Source of the DNA: JAVVSR01 sp036654095
GTDB lineage: Bacteria > Bacillota > Clostridia > Christensenellales > CAG-917
DNA: 64,000 nucleotides
Direction of reading: 5' to 3'
Assembly (NCBI GenBank): GCA_036654095.1
Contig: JAVVSR010000001.1
Span: 1-64,000, forward strand
Positions 18,202 through 27,134 of this stretch are shown one piece after another. The stretch's first letter is position 1. The number at the start of each line of letters is the position of its first letter. The notes under the pieces are model-generated. The model was not told the origin of the DNA. It did not search any database and saw only the letters and a program-made list of their open reading frames with translations. The position numbers and the translations under genes were made by a program.

Positions 18202-18510
18202 TGTTTAGTCGAAAAATCTAAAGTTGCCTAACGCGAAAAAGTTGTGAAGAAGTTGTGAAGAAGTTGTTTTTTATATAACTGTTATATAAACCTGTAATTT
18301 AATTGAATGTAACAAATTTTAAATAAAAAATATTGCTAGTATTATTTTTTTTGAGCGCTTAATTATGTAAAGTTGTAAATACTTTTATTGTTTAGTGATT
18401 GTAGCGATAAAATACAAATTTTAAATTAATTATTTTGTAAATTGTGTATGTTAAATAAATATCCACTAAATATAGCGTAGCATAAGTTTAGTGGCAAAAA
18501 CTTTAGTATT
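18202..18510. other. Intergenic region with short direct repeats and a palindrome
   Basis: No gene. An 11-base unit GTTGTGAAGAA occurs two and a half times at 18241-18267. Directly after it a 10-base inverted repeat (TTTATATAAC / GTTATATAAA) with a single central T spans 18270-18290, which looks like a protein-binding palindrome rather than a hairpin. The rest is AT-rich without clear signal. Confidence 0.45.
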
Positions 18511-18539
18511 TTGGCGCAAATTGGTATATACTTTATAAT
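18511..18539 (+). promoter_or_regulatory. Promoter for pepF
   Basis: TTGGCG (18511-18516), a 17-base spacer and TATAAT (18534-18539); the start codon follows 29 bases later with GAAGGAG as ribosome site. Confidence 0.65.
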
Positions 18540-18568
18540 ACGCAAATTTTTGGATAGAAGGAGAAATT

Positions 18569-20356
18569 ATGGCAAAACTTTTAGAACGTAAAAATGTTAA
18601 AGAAAAGTACAAATGGGATTTAACTCGACTTGTTAATGGCGACGAAGAATGGAACAAAAAACTTGAAGCGATTTCAAAAAAAATAGGTGTATTAGGGGAA
18701 TATCAGGGGAAACTTTCAAATGATGATGAGCTTTTAAAATATTTAAAAGCTAATGACAAAATTTCCGTTGAACTTTTAAAACTATATTTGTATGCAAATA
18801 TGAATAGTCACGTTGATATGCGCGTAAATAAGTATCAAGAAATGTGTTCTAAAATACAAATGCTTATAGTTAATTTAAGCACATTAACTAGTTATGTTGT
18901 GCCTGAAATTTGTAAGCGTTCAGAAGATGAACTTATTGCGTTATCAAAAAATTCTACATTTTCCGATTACAGTTATATGTTTGAAAAACTGGCAATAAAC
19001 AAGCAACACGTATTAAGCGAGAAGGAAGAAAAATTGCTTGCTGAAATTAGTTCATTTACGAGTGATTTTAAAGATATTTTTGAGATGTTTGACAGCGCAG
19101 AAGTTCGATTTGAAAATGTTAAAGTCGGCGACGAAGTGTTTGAAATGTCCAATGGAATGTATGGCGTTTTATTGCAAAATCCTAATCAAGAAATTCGGAA
19201 AGCTGGCTTTGAAAGTATGTTCAATGCCTATAAAAACTATATAAATACGATTGCTAATATATATGGCGGAAGCGTCAAAAAGGATTGGGTTTTAAGTAAA
19301 ATTAGAGGCTTTAAAAGTTCACTTGAAGGAGAGTTAAACGATACAAATGTTGACCCTCAAGCCTATAAAAATTTGATAAATTCAGTCAATAATAATTGCA
19401 AATATATGCACCAATATATGGCTTTTAGAAAGGACGCTTTACACTTAGAAACGCTAAATATGTGGGATTTGCACACTTCGCTTGTTGAGGGTGTAAATAT
19501 AGCTGTTCCGTATGAAAAGGCATTTAATATGGTTAAAACAGCGCTTCAACCTATGGGTGAGGAATATGGCGAACTTCTGCAAGAGGCTTTTGATAACAAG
19601 TGGATTGACGTTTTAGAAAGTAAAGGCAAACGAGGCGGCGCGTATAGTTGGGCAACATTTGGTTGCCACCCCTATGTGCTTTTAAACTATCAGCAAACTA
19701 GCCACGACGTATTTACGATTGCGCACGAATTGGGGCACGCTATGCACAGTTATTACAGCAATAATGCGCAACCTTTTGCCAAGTGTGAATATGAAATTTT
19801 TGTTGCTGAAATAGCTTCAACGGTAAATGAAGTGTTGTTGCTTAAATATTTGTTAAAAACTTCTTCTGACGTAAATACAAAACGCTTTTTGTTAAGCTAT
19901 TATTTGGATATGTTCCGCACAACTTTATTTCGTCAAACTATGTTTGCAGAGTTTGAACTTAAAGCGCACACTTTGGCTGAAGAAAATCAACCGATAACTG
20001 CAACTACACTTTCAGATATCTATTTTGATTTAAATAAAAAATACTACGGGAAGGCTGTTAAACATAATGATTTAATTCGCTATGAGTGGGCTCGTATACC
20101 TCATTTCTATCGCGCATTTTATGTTTATCAATATGCAACAGGCATTACTGCGGCGATTTCGATTGCGTCTAATATACTAAAAAACGGCGACAAAGCGTTT
20201 AAAAACTATAAAAAATTCTTGTCAGCAGGCGGAAGTATGCCTCCAATAGAAATTTTAAAGTTAGCGGGGGTTGACTTAACTACCGAACAGCCATTTAATA
20301 TCGCAATGAAAGAGTTTAGAGAAACATTGGCTGAACTTAAAAACTTGTCGAAATAA
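18569..20356 (+). CDS. pepF: Oligoendopeptidase F (M3 metallopeptidase)
   Basis: 595 residues, cytoplasmic zinc oligopeptidase that cleaves medium-sized peptides in protein and signal-peptide turnover. It shows the M3 zinc motif HELGH with His386, Glu387 and His390, followed by 'AMHSYYS', and the third ligand in 'FVAEIASTVNEVLL' about 25 residues later. The N-terminal helical lobe begins with 'YKWDLTRLVNGDEEW', typical of PepF. The C-terminal 'RYEWARIPHFYRAFYVYQYATG' is a strong family signature. Its stop overlaps the start of the lipoprotein gene (TAATG), so the two are probably co-translated. Confidence 0.95.
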   Translation: MAKLLERKNVKEKYKWDLTRLVNGDEEWNKKLEAISKKIGVLGEYQGKLSNDDELLKYLKANDKISVELLKLYLYANMNSHVDMRVNKYQEMCSKIQMLIVNLSTLTSYVVPEICKRSEDELIALSKNSTFSDYSYMFEKLAINKQHVLSEKEEKLLAEISSFTSDFKDIFEMFDSAEVRFENVKVGDEVFEMSNGMYGVLLQNPNQEIRKAGFESMFNAYKNYINTIANIYGGSVKKDWVLSKIRGFKSSLEGELNDTNVDPQAYKNLINSVNNNCKYMHQYMAFRKDALHLETLNMWDLHTSLVEGVNIAVPYEKAFNMVKTALQPMGEEYGELLQEAFDNKWIDVLESKGKRGGAYSWATFGCHPYVLLNYQQTSHDVFTIAHELGHAMHSYYSNNAQPFAKCEYEIFVAEIASTVNEVLLLKYLLKTSSDVNTKRFLLSYYLDMFRTTLFRQTMFAEFELKAHTLAEENQPITATTLSDIYFDLNKKYYGKAVKHNDLIRYEWARIPHFYRAFYVYQYATGITAAISIASNILKNGDKAFKNYKKFLSAGGSMPPIEILKLAGVDLTTEQPFNIAMKEFRETLAELKNLSK

Positions 20357-21102
20357 TGCTAAAACGTATTTTAACAGTTATTTTAATAGCAATTTGTTTG
20401 GTTGCATTTTGCGGTTGCGGTAAGGTGGATTTTACTTATGCTTTAACCAAAAACGGCGTATATCAACAAATTATCGATGTCACGCTAGATGACAATTTGT
20501 CATTGACGGGTTACACTCGTGAAACTGCTATGGCTAAACTTAACCAAATATTTAACGGCGAAAAATATAATATTATTACTTATCCTGATAATCCTAATCA
20601 CATACGCGCGTATAAAAATTTTAGCTCGCTTGACGAAATGATGAAAGATTATTTGGGCAATGGACTTGCAAATGCAACACCGTCAACGAGTTCGGACTTT
20701 TTGTTTGAATATCAAACCGTTTCGGCAAATGCAATGCTTTCGATTGATTACAAAACAAGATATTGGCTTTATATTTATTCAAAATACGGGATTACTAATT
20801 TTGGTATATTTGAACTGAATGACGTCGACGCTTCATACAATTTTTTAACGCCTTATCGTTCGGTGTCTAGCAACGCCGATGTTGTTGAAAAGCAGGGCGA
20901 CTATTACAACCATCGTTGGAACGTGACTGAAAAAGTTGATTACAATGTAAGTATGACTATGCGTACGCCTCGTCAAGTTGTTTGGTATGCGCTTGCCATT
21001 TTTGCTTCGGCAATTACTATTGCGTCGGTGTGTATAATTTCGGTTTCAAAAAACAAAAGCCTTAAAAAAAATATTTCAGATGCTGACTCAAGCCTTGATT
21101 AA
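20356..21102 (+). CDS. Putative lipoprotein with C-terminal membrane helix
   Basis: 248 residues. There is a signal peptide (about 1-20, 'ILTVILIAICLVAFCGCGK') with an imperfect lipobox ending at Cys20 or Cys22, an extracellular domain (about 25-205) and a C-terminal membrane helix (about 208-232, 'VWYALAIFASAITIASVCIISV') followed by a Lys-rich cytoplasmic tail. The N-terminal 'VDFTYALTKNGVYQQIIDVTLD' pattern recalls LppM-like domains of clostridial lipoproteins, but I am not certain of the family. Translational overlap with pepF and 12-base spacing to dnaB place it in a pepF-lipoprotein-dnaB unit. The function is unknown. Confidence 0.65.
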   Translation: MLKRILTVILIAICLVAFCGCGKVDFTYALTKNGVYQQIIDVTLDDNLSLTGYTRETAMAKLNQIFNGEKYNIITYPDNPNHIRAYKNFSSLDEMMKDYLGNGLANATPSTSSDFLFEYQTVSANAMLSIDYKTRYWLYIYSKYGITNFGIFELNDVDASYNFLTPYRSVSSNADVVEKQGDYYNHRWNVTEKVDYNVSMTMRTPRQVVWYALAIFASAITIASVCIISVSKNKSLKKNISDADSSLD

Positions 21103-21114
21103 GTAGGAGGATAT

Positions 21115-22740
21115 ATGGCGAAAGAAAATTTAGATTTAAAAAGAACTCCAGTGAATTATGAGGCTGAGCAAGCTTTGCTTGGCTGTATTTTAATGGATAA
21201 TAATGCTGCTAACGATTATGTTACGCAACTTAATGAAAGTGATTTTGCAATGTCTCAAAACAAGGTTATTTTCAAAGCAATTTCCGCGGTTAATCAAGAA
21301 AACAAGCCTGTTGACCACTTTGTCGTGTTGGATAGGCTTAAAATTGACAATAAGTTGGAAGAGGCAGGTAATTCGGAGTACATATTAAGCTTAATGACAA
21401 TACTTCCATCGGCGGCAAATGTGTTGCAGTATTTTGAAATTGTTAAGCGCGACAGCTTGCGACGGAAAGTTATTGAAGCAGGCAATAATATGATTAGAAA
21501 TGCCTACACCGATGATAGTGGGCTTAGCTCGCTTGACTTTGCCGAACGCGCGGTTTTTGAAATATCTAAGGAAAATGAAACTTCAAAACTTTCACCTATT
21601 ATTGGCGCGACTACTGCCGCTTATCGCAAAGTTATTGATATGCAGACTGGCAAATATCCCGAACCGGGGATTGTTACGGGTTTTGCTATTCTTGATAGAA
21701 TTATAACAAGTTTAGCTCCTGGAGCGCTGACTATTCTCGCTGCAAGGCCTTCAGTAGGTAAAACGGCATTTGCGCTTAATATTGCTATCAATGCAGGTGT
21801 GTATAATGATAAATCTGTTGCTATCTTTTCGCTTGAAATGCCCACAACACAGCTTGCGCAACGTATGTTGACCACTCTGTCAAGGGTTGAATTTAATGTT
21901 CAAAAAACGCAAGGTAAAATGGATAAAAACGATTTATCTACATATTATCACGCTCACGAGGCTTTAGTAAACAGCAAAATTTATGTTGATGACAACTCAT
22001 ATAACACTCCTGGAGATGTGATTTCAAAATGTCGTCGTTTAAAAAAATCGGTTGGTCTTGATTTGGTAATTATCGACTACTTGCAGCTGATGGAATTGGG
22101 AAAGGATAAAAAAGGCACAAGGGAAAATCGCCAACAAGAAGTTTCAGCGATGAGTCGCTTAATGAAAATTTTTGCTAAAGAATTAAATGTGCCGTTCTTA
22201 GTGCTTTCACAAATGTCGCGCGCTATTGAAAGCCGTGATAATGCCGAACCTATGCTTTCTGACTTGCGTGAGTCGGGTTCAATCGAGCAAGACGCCGATA
22301 TTGTTATGTTTTTACATCGACTTAAAAAAACCGAAAACGCGACTGGAAAGGAATCAAAACTTATCAGCTCATATGCGGGTAATGTAATAAAACTGTTGGT
22401 GTTAAAAAACAGAAACGGCGAATTGGGCGACGCATACTTTGATTGGAAGGGTAACTTGCAAAGATATACATCTATTGTAGAGGCTGATGGCGAATTGGTT
22501 GAAACCGATACAAAAGGAAAGGCCAATATACAAAAAGCTACGGTTGAATTGGAAAAACAACCGACAGATGATGTTTTTAGCGGTTTATCAAAAGTAATGT
22601 CCGCCGAAAGCAAAGAGGTTGCCTGCGATAAGGTTATGCGCGATGAAGATGATTTTGGCATTATCGAAACAAACGGCAATGATGAAAAGTACGCCGAAGA
22701 TGATATTGATGAAGTTTCTGATGGAAACATTCCTTTTTAA
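21115..22740 (+). CDS. dnaB: Replicative DNA helicase DnaB
   Basis: 541 residues, hexameric helicase that unwinds DNA at the fork and recruits primase. The N-terminal DnaG-interacting domain starts with 'NYEAEQALLGCILMDNNA' (about 14-31). The RecA-like domain shows Walker A 'RPSVGKTAF' (about 211-219), 'SLEMP' and the Walker B-like 'DLVIIDYLQLM' (about 318-328), then 'LRESGSIEQDADIVMFLHR'. The protein is longer than the usual 440-470 residues because of an acidic tail (about 455-541) rich in Asp/Glu and ending 'GNIPF'. That ending resembles the acidic SSB-type C-terminal tail and may be a protein-interaction end. AGGAGG precedes the ATG. A terminator follows. Confidence 0.95.
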   Translation: MAKENLDLKRTPVNYEAEQALLGCILMDNNAANDYVTQLNESDFAMSQNKVIFKAISAVNQENKPVDHFVVLDRLKIDNKLEEAGNSEYILSLMTILPSAANVLQYFEIVKRDSLRRKVIEAGNNMIRNAYTDDSGLSSLDFAERAVFEISKENETSKLSPIIGATTAAYRKVIDMQTGKYPEPGIVTGFAILDRIITSLAPGALTILAARPSVGKTAFALNIAINAGVYNDKSVAIFSLEMPTTQLAQRMLTTLSRVEFNVQKTQGKMDKNDLSTYYHAHEALVNSKIYVDDNSYNTPGDVISKCRRLKKSVGLDLVIIDYLQLMELGKDKKGTRENRQQEVSAMSRLMKIFAKELNVPFLVLSQMSRAIESRDNAEPMLSDLRESGSIEQDADIVMFLHRLKKTENATGKESKLISSYAGNVIKLLVLKNRNGELGDAYFDWKGNLQRYTSIVEADGELVETDTKGKANIQKATVELEKQPTDDVFSGLSKVMSAESKEVACDKVMRDEDDFGIIETNGNDEKYAEDDIDEVSDGNIPF

Positions 22741-22774
22741 AACAATTTAACAAGCAATTAACAAGCATTCAAAA

Positions 22775-22808
22775 AGCTAGACGGATATAAATCTGTCTAG
22801 CTTTTTTT
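22775..22808 (+). terminator. Terminator after dnaB
   Basis: AAGCTAGACGG-type arm pairs with CTGTCTAGCTT across an AT loop, followed by a run of seven T. Confidence 0.85.
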
Positions 22809-23116
22809 ATAAATTTTTAAATAAATTAGTTATAGCAAGCATTTTAAAAGGTAAAATTAATTATTGCAACAAATTCAAAAGCAAATTTTTTATTGCCCCA
22901 AATTTAAGAAGTGTAATTAATTATTATTGCAATAATTTTTTAGAATTTCAAAATAAAATATATAATTTTTGCTGTTGTTATAGTGGCTAAAATTAGTTTT
23001 AAAAAATCATTATTAAAAACTTAATTATTACAACTTACATTATATAAAGCGCCATATTTAGTTTGTGTAGTCAAATTCAATTAAATGTATTTATAAAATA
23101 GAGTTTATAAACCAAA
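22809..23116. other. AT-rich intergenic region between converging genes
   Basis: Very AT-rich, and I see no reading frame, RNA gene or clear repeat. dnaB on the left and the UPF0210 gene on the right point toward each other, so no promoter is required here. Confidence 0.4.
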
Positions 23117-24466
23117 CTAATTTTTATTGCTGTGTATAGGAGCAGGAATTCGTCCTCCGCGATTTATAAATTTTTCGGCAGACAAGTCGCGAATTTTGAT
23201 AATAGGCGCGCGTCCAAGAATGCCTCCAAATTCCACATATCCTTCCGTTTTGCCCGCAACGGGTACAAGCCTAACGGCAGTGGTTTTGTTGTTTATGACG
23301 CCTATGGCGGCTTCATCTGCAATGATGGCGGAAATTGTAGATGGCGAAATATCGCCGCTGACGGCTATCATATCCAACCCAACGCTACAAACGGCAGTCA
23401 TCGCTTCGAGTTTTTCAATGGACAGCGCGCCACGCTCAACAGCTTTAATCATGCCAATATCCTCGCTAACGGGGATAAACGCGCCCGACAATCCTCCAAC
23501 GTGACTGCTTGCCATAACTCCGCCTTTTTTGACCGCATCATTAAGAAGGGCAAGACACGCCGTTGTGCCGTGCGCGCCAACACTTTCAAGGCCAATTTCC
23601 TCTAAGATATGCGCGACGCTGTCGCCAAGTTCGGGAGTAGGGGCTAACGATAAATCGACAATTCCGAAAGTTGCGCCCAAAAGTTTACTTGCGTCCCTAG
23701 CTACAAGTTGACCTACGCGCGTAATTTTAAAAGCAGTTTGTTTAATAACTTCAGAAACGGCAGTCAAATCCTCTCCCGAAACTTTTTCTAAAGCGGATTT
23801 TATGACGCCCGGCCCACTGATGCCAACGTTGATAATGCCATCTCCTTCGCCGACGCCGTTAAACGCGCCAGCCATAAATGGATTATCCTCGACGGCATTG
23901 GCAAATACGACAAGCTTTGCGCAACCGATACTTGATTTGTCGGCGGTAGCTTCACTAGTTCGCTTTATAATGCGCCCCATAAGTTTAACGGCATCCATAT
24001 TAATGCCTGCGCGAGTAGACGCTACGTTTACAGACGCGCAAAGTCGGTCGGTTGAAGATAGAACTTGCGGAATGGTATGCAAAAACATATTTTCCATATC
24101 CGTCATACCTTTTTGCACAAGGGCCGTATAACCGCCGATATAAGTAATGTCCAATTCTTTAGCGGCCTTGTCAAGTGCATTGGCAATCTCTACAAAACCT
24201 CCGCTAGATGCGCCTATCAAGCTAATAGGCGATACCGACACCCTTCTGCTGACGATTGGAACTCCGTAAGTTTTGGATATAGTATCCGCGACAGAAGTTA
24301 ATTTCTGCGCGCGCTTCATAATTTTGTCAAAGCACTTTGTAGCGGTGCGTTTTGCGTTGTCGGAAATGCAGTCAAAAAGGGAAACACCAAGTGTAATTGT
24401 GCGAATATCAAGGTGTTCGTTTTTAATCATTTTGATTGTTTCAAAAATTTCAGTTGAGTTTAGCAT
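23117..24466 (-). CDS. UPF0210 / PFL-family protein
   Basis: 449 residues, matching the UPF0210 family (annotated as 'PFL family protein' by some databases). It starts 'MLNSTEIFETIKMIKNEHLDIRTITLGVSL'-like and ends 'FVNRGGRIPAPIHS'-like with many Gly/Ala-rich loops: 'GFVEIANALDKAAKELDITYIGGYTALVQKG', 'VGAHGTTACLALLNDAVKKGG', 'SHVGGLSGAFIPVSEDIGM'. Its biochemical activity is not established in what I know. It follows an ACT protein on the same strand with two bases between them. That pairing is widely conserved and suggests that amino-acid or small-ligand sensing controls this protein. Confidence 0.9.
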   Translation of the reverse strand: MLNSTEIFETIKMIKNEHLDIRTITLGVSLFDCISDNAKRTATKCFDKIMKRAQKLTSVADTISKTYGVPIVSRRVSVSPISLIGASSGGFVEIANALDKAAKELDITYIGGYTALVQKGMTDMENMFLHTIPQVLSSTDRLCASVNVASTRAGINMDAVKLMGRIIKRTSEATADKSSIGCAKLVVFANAVEDNPFMAGAFNGVGEGDGIINVGISGPGVIKSALEKVSGEDLTAVSEVIKQTAFKITRVGQLVARDASKLLGATFGIVDLSLAPTPELGDSVAHILEEIGLESVGAHGTTACLALLNDAVKKGGVMASSHVGGLSGAFIPVSEDIGMIKAVERGALSIEKLEAMTAVCSVGLDMIAVSGDISPSTISAIIADEAAIGVINNKTTAVRLVPVAGKTEGYVEFGGILGRAPIIKIRDLSAEKFINRGGRIPAPIHSNKN

Positions 24467-24468
24467 AT

Positions 24469-24738
24469 TTATATTCGGTGTTGACTGTTGAAAATGTCAG
24501 TATGTTGTACGTGTATTTCAACGTCAAGGGTTTTCGCCGTGGCCGACAGCTCGGTATTGGCGATATCTATGCTCACATCTGAAGGAAAATCCACCATCAT
24601 AAGCATTGTAAAATACTTGTTTTGCATAATTGTTTGATTAATATCCTCAATGTTCGCATCGAGTTTCAATAAAGTTGCAGATACCCCTGCAATTATACCT
24701 TGCTTATCTCGCCCAAAAACAGAAACTATTGCTTTCAT
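24469..24738 (-). CDS. ACT domain protein (UPF0237)
   Basis: 89 residues, a single ACT domain of the UPF0237 type: 'MKAIVSVFGRDKQGIIAGVSATL' start, 'NIEDINQTIMQNKYFTMLMMVD' middle. ACT domains bind amino acids and regulate partners. I chose the ATG whose codon begins at 24738 on the reverse strand, because GGAGGTGC lies just before it; a longer start would add a hydrophobic stretch unlike the family. It is first in a two-gene unit with the UPF0210 gene and is probably its ligand-sensing partner. Confidence 0.9.
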   Translation of the reverse strand: MKAIVSVFGRDKQGIIAGVSATLLKLDANIEDINQTIMQNKYFTMLMMVDFPSDVSIDIANTELSATAKTLDVEIHVQHTDIFNSQHRI

Positions 24739-24838
24739 ACGCACCTCCACACCATCATTGTAGCAAAGAATATTGTAAATCACAAATAAATTTGACAAAT
24801 TAACTAATTTCACGGCAAAATTACGCTAGAATATTTTA

Positions 24839-24867
24839 TTGATTTTGCTTAAGGACTATGTTATAAT
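24839..24867 (+). promoter_or_regulatory. Promoter for the HAD gene
   Basis: TTGATT (24839-24844), 17-base spacer, TATAAT (24862-24867). The HAD gene starts 20 bases downstream with GAGGAG as ribosome site. Confidence 0.65.
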
Positions 24868-24887
24868 AAAAATATTGAGGAGCTTAT

Positions 24888-25727
24888 ATGGATAAACCTA
24901 TTGTTGCTTTAATTTATGATTTTGATAAAACGCTTTGCACTAAGGATATGCAAGACTATGCTTTTATTCCAAGCATTGGCATGGAGCCTGAGGAGTTTTG
25001 GGCAGAGTGCAATAAAATGAGCGTTGAAAAGAATATGGATGGTATTCTAGCAAGTATGTATAATATGCTTAGGCGCAGCAAAGAGCACCAAGTTTTGACT
25101 CGTAACAGCTTAAAAGAGTTGGGTCGAAATATTACTTATTTTCCGGGGGTTGAGGAGTGGTTTTCGCTTATCAACAATTACTGTGAGGATAAGGGCATTA
25201 TAATTGAACACTATATTATATCTAGTGGGCTTAGAAAAATTATTCAAGGTACAAGCATTGCGAAAAACTTTCATAAGATTTTTGCCAGCGAGTTTTGCTA
25301 TGACGAAAACGGTGTTGCATTTTGGCCGGCGGTCGCGCTTAATTATACCAGTAAAACGCAGTTTCTATTTAGAATAAATAAGGGCATTTACGAAGTCTAC
25401 GATGCGGAAACTTTAAATGATTATCAAGATGAACGCACAAGGCGGATTCCCTTTGACAATATGATTTACATTGGTGACGGATTTACAGATGTTCCAAGTA
25501 TGAAACTTACAAAATTGAACGGCGGATACTCTATTGGCGTTTTCAGCGACGAGCCTAAACAAGCGCAAAAAATGATGGCGGCGGGACGTATTAATTTTAT
25601 GGTTAAGGCCGACTATCGCGAGGGTAGCGAACTTTGTATCATTGTAAAACGCATTATTGATATGGTTACAAGTGAGTCGATATTACGAAATCTAAGCTAT
25701 GAGCAGTTTAATAAACTTCAAAAATAA
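24888..25727 (+). CDS. HAD-family phosphatase
   Basis: 279 residues of the haloacid dehalogenase superfamily. Motif I 'DFDKTLC' has the nucleophile Asp11 and acid Asp13, motif II is in 'HYIISSG' (about 113-119), and motif IV 'IGDGFTDVPSMKL' (about 196-208) holds the Mg-binding acids. The helical cap (about 25-100) resembles phosphoserine-phosphatase-like members. The substrate cannot be inferred. It is transcribed from its own promoter and stands between the UPF0210-ACT unit and the NYN gene. Confidence 0.85.
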   Translation: MDKPIVALIYDFDKTLCTKDMQDYAFIPSIGMEPEEFWAECNKMSVEKNMDGILASMYNMLRRSKEHQVLTRNSLKELGRNITYFPGVEEWFSLINNYCEDKGIIIEHYIISSGLRKIIQGTSIAKNFHKIFASEFCYDENGVAFWPAVALNYTSKTQFLFRINKGIYEVYDAETLNDYQDERTRRIPFDNMIYIGDGFTDVPSMKLTKLNGGYSIGVFSDEPKQAQKMMAAGRINFMVKADYREGSELCIIVKRIIDMVTSESILRNLSYEQFNKLQK

Positions 25728-25910
25728 TTAAACTAGTAACAAAGTAAAATTTTTTTAAACATTAAATTGTAATATTAATTTTATAAATAATGTTAAATTT
25801 AATTAAGCGTTTTGTTGTTTAATTTTTTTAATTTTAATTAAAAATTTAATTTAAGGATACAATATAATAAATAAAATCAGTTGCAAAAATAAAATAAACT
25901 GAGGGATAAT

Positions 25911-26657
25911 ATGAAGGAAAATAACAGAGTTGCTGTATTTATTGATGCGGAAAATATATCGGCAAAACTTGCCGACAAACTCTTTGAGGAAGCGTCAAAC
26001 TATGGCGACGTTATCGTTAAAAGAGTTTTTGCAGATTGGTCAAAAACACACGTTCAGCAGTGGAGAGAAGCGGTTTCTAAACACTCATTAATTGCCGAAC
26101 AACAGTTTAGCGCTGTCCGTGGTAAAAATTCAAGCGATATTTCATTAATTATTGACGTGCTTGTAACTTTGTTTGAAAGAAATATTGATGTATTTTGTCT
26201 AGCGTCAAGTGACAGCGACTTCACTAGGCTTGTTCAAGAACTGCGTGAACGCCAAAAAACTGTTATTGGCTTTGGATTAAAACAAACCGTTCAGGAATTT
26301 GTAAACGCTTTTAGCGAGTTTGTTTATTTAGACGAAAAACAAGTTGTTGAAGAAATTGAACCTAAACCAACTCAAGGTCAGGTTGTCAGCCCCATTAAGG
26401 AAACCAAAAAACTTCTCAATAAGGAACGTATGACCGCATTAACTGAAATTTTAGATAGGCTTATTGAGGCAAATGGTAAAGCATTCTATTCATTGATTGC
26501 TGCCGAAATGAAAAACAAGTATTCTGACTTTATTCCAAAAAACTATGGTTGCAAGTCGATGAAAGAATTTATGAATAAAGTTATGGAAAACAATAAAAAG
26601 TATAAAATTGAAACCGATACCGATGGCACAACATTGTTTATAAAACCTTTAAAATAA
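25911..26657 (+). CDS. NYN domain ribonuclease-like protein with OST-HTH/LOTUS domain
   Basis: 248 residues. The N-terminal NYN/PIN-like domain (about 5-140) shows the acidic residues of the metal site: Asp12 in 'VFIDAENIS', 'GKNSSDISLIIDVL' and 'ASSDSDFTRLV' with 'LRERQKTVIGFG', as in LabA-like proteins. The C-terminal part (about 170-245, 'ALTEILDRLIEANGKAFYSLIAAEMKNKYSDFIPKNYG') fits an OST-HTH/LOTUS winged helix that binds RNA. Together they suggest an RNA-processing or RNA-decay factor. AGGGATA precedes the ATG. No partner gene lies next to it; a tandem repeat and a terminator follow. Confidence 0.85.
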   Translation: MKENNRVAVFIDAENISAKLADKLFEEASNYGDVIVKRVFADWSKTHVQQWREAVSKHSLIAEQQFSAVRGKNSSDISLIIDVLVTLFERNIDVFCLASSDSDFTRLVQELRERQKTVIGFGLKQTVQEFVNAFSEFVYLDEKQVVEEIEPKPTQGQVVSPIKETKKLLNKERMTALTEILDRLIEANGKAFYSLIAAEMKNKYSDFIPKNYGCKSMKEFMNKVMENNKKYKIETDTDGTTLFIKPLK

Positions 26658-26816
26658 CCACTTTGAAAAAGTTAATAAATATAAAAACTCGCGCTAAGTG
26701 ATGTAATTGCAATTTAGCAAGTGTAAATTTCGCGATAAAATTTAAATTGTAAAATAGTATTTAAAAAAGCTTAAATAAAAAGTACAATAAATTTTAAAAT
26801 TGTGTTTATACGTCGC

Positions 26817-26968
26817 AAATTTATAAGAAAGTGTTTTTGAATACTGCGGTTTTAAAATTTATAAGAAAGTGTTTTTGAATACTGCGGTTTTAAAATTTAT
26901 AAGAAAATGTTTTTGAATACTGCGGTTTTAAAATTTATAAGAAAATGTTTTTGAATATGTGGTTAAAA
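26817..26968. repeat. Tandem array, four copies of a 38-base unit
   Basis: Units begin at 26817, 26855, 26893 and 26931, each starting AAATTTATAAGAAA and containing GTTTTTGAATACTGCGG. Copies 1 and 2 are identical, copies 3 and 4 carry A for G in 'AAGTG', and copy 4 decays after 'GAATA'. It lies between the NYN gene and the tRNA terminator. No coding frame runs through it. Confidence 0.9.
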
Positions 26969-26969
26969 A

Positions 26970-27009
26970 AATAATACGAACTTAATAAAAAGTTCGTATT
27001 ATTTTAATT
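26970..27009. terminator. Bidirectional terminator beside tRNA-Leu
   Basis: A 14-base stem (26970-26983 with 26990-27003, core TACGAACTT) is flanked by an A run on the left and T run on the right. On the reverse strand it ends the tRNA-Leu transcript. Confidence 0.85.
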
Positions 27010-27094
27010 TGGTGCGGCCGATGGGACTTGAACCCATATGGTGGTTACCATACGCACCTCAAACGTACGCGTCTGCCAGTTCCGCCACGGCCGC
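27010..27094 (-). tRNA. tRNA-Leu (anticodon GAG)
   Basis: Reading the reverse strand: acceptor stem GCGGCCG pairs with CGGCCGC, discriminator A and an encoded CCA tail. The anticodon stem TACGT/GCGTA encloses the loop TTGAGGT, giving anticodon GAG (reads CUC/CUU). A long variable arm (GGTAACCACC region) and the 'GGTTCAAGTCC' T-arm agree with a class II leucine tRNA. It has its own promoter upstream (27106-27134) and a terminator downstream. Confidence 0.95.
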
Positions 27095-27105
27095 AAGTAA
27101 AATGA

Positions 27106-27134
27106 ATTATAATATAAAAGTAGGGTGTTGTCAA
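27106..27134 (-). promoter_or_regulatory. Consensus promoter for tRNA-Leu
   Basis: On the reverse strand TTGACA (27134-27129), 17-base spacer, TATAAT (27111-27106): an exact sigma-A consensus placed 12 bases before the mature tRNA 5' end. Confidence 0.9.

Noticed and set aside
23127..24301. Several plus-strand frames opposite the UPF0210 gene
   Set aside because: They are mirror-strand shadows of a well-conserved 449-residue gene on the reverse strand.
25728..25910. Possible regulatory RNA in the AT-rich gap before the NYN gene
   Set aside because: Only poly-A/T runs and a lone TATAAT are seen; there is no convincing -35 element or stable structure.
26817..26968. Possible CRISPR array
   Set aside because: The 38-base units are directly adjacent without variable spacers, and there are no cas genes in the window. 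The same reasoning excludes the arrays at 39245 and 63733.
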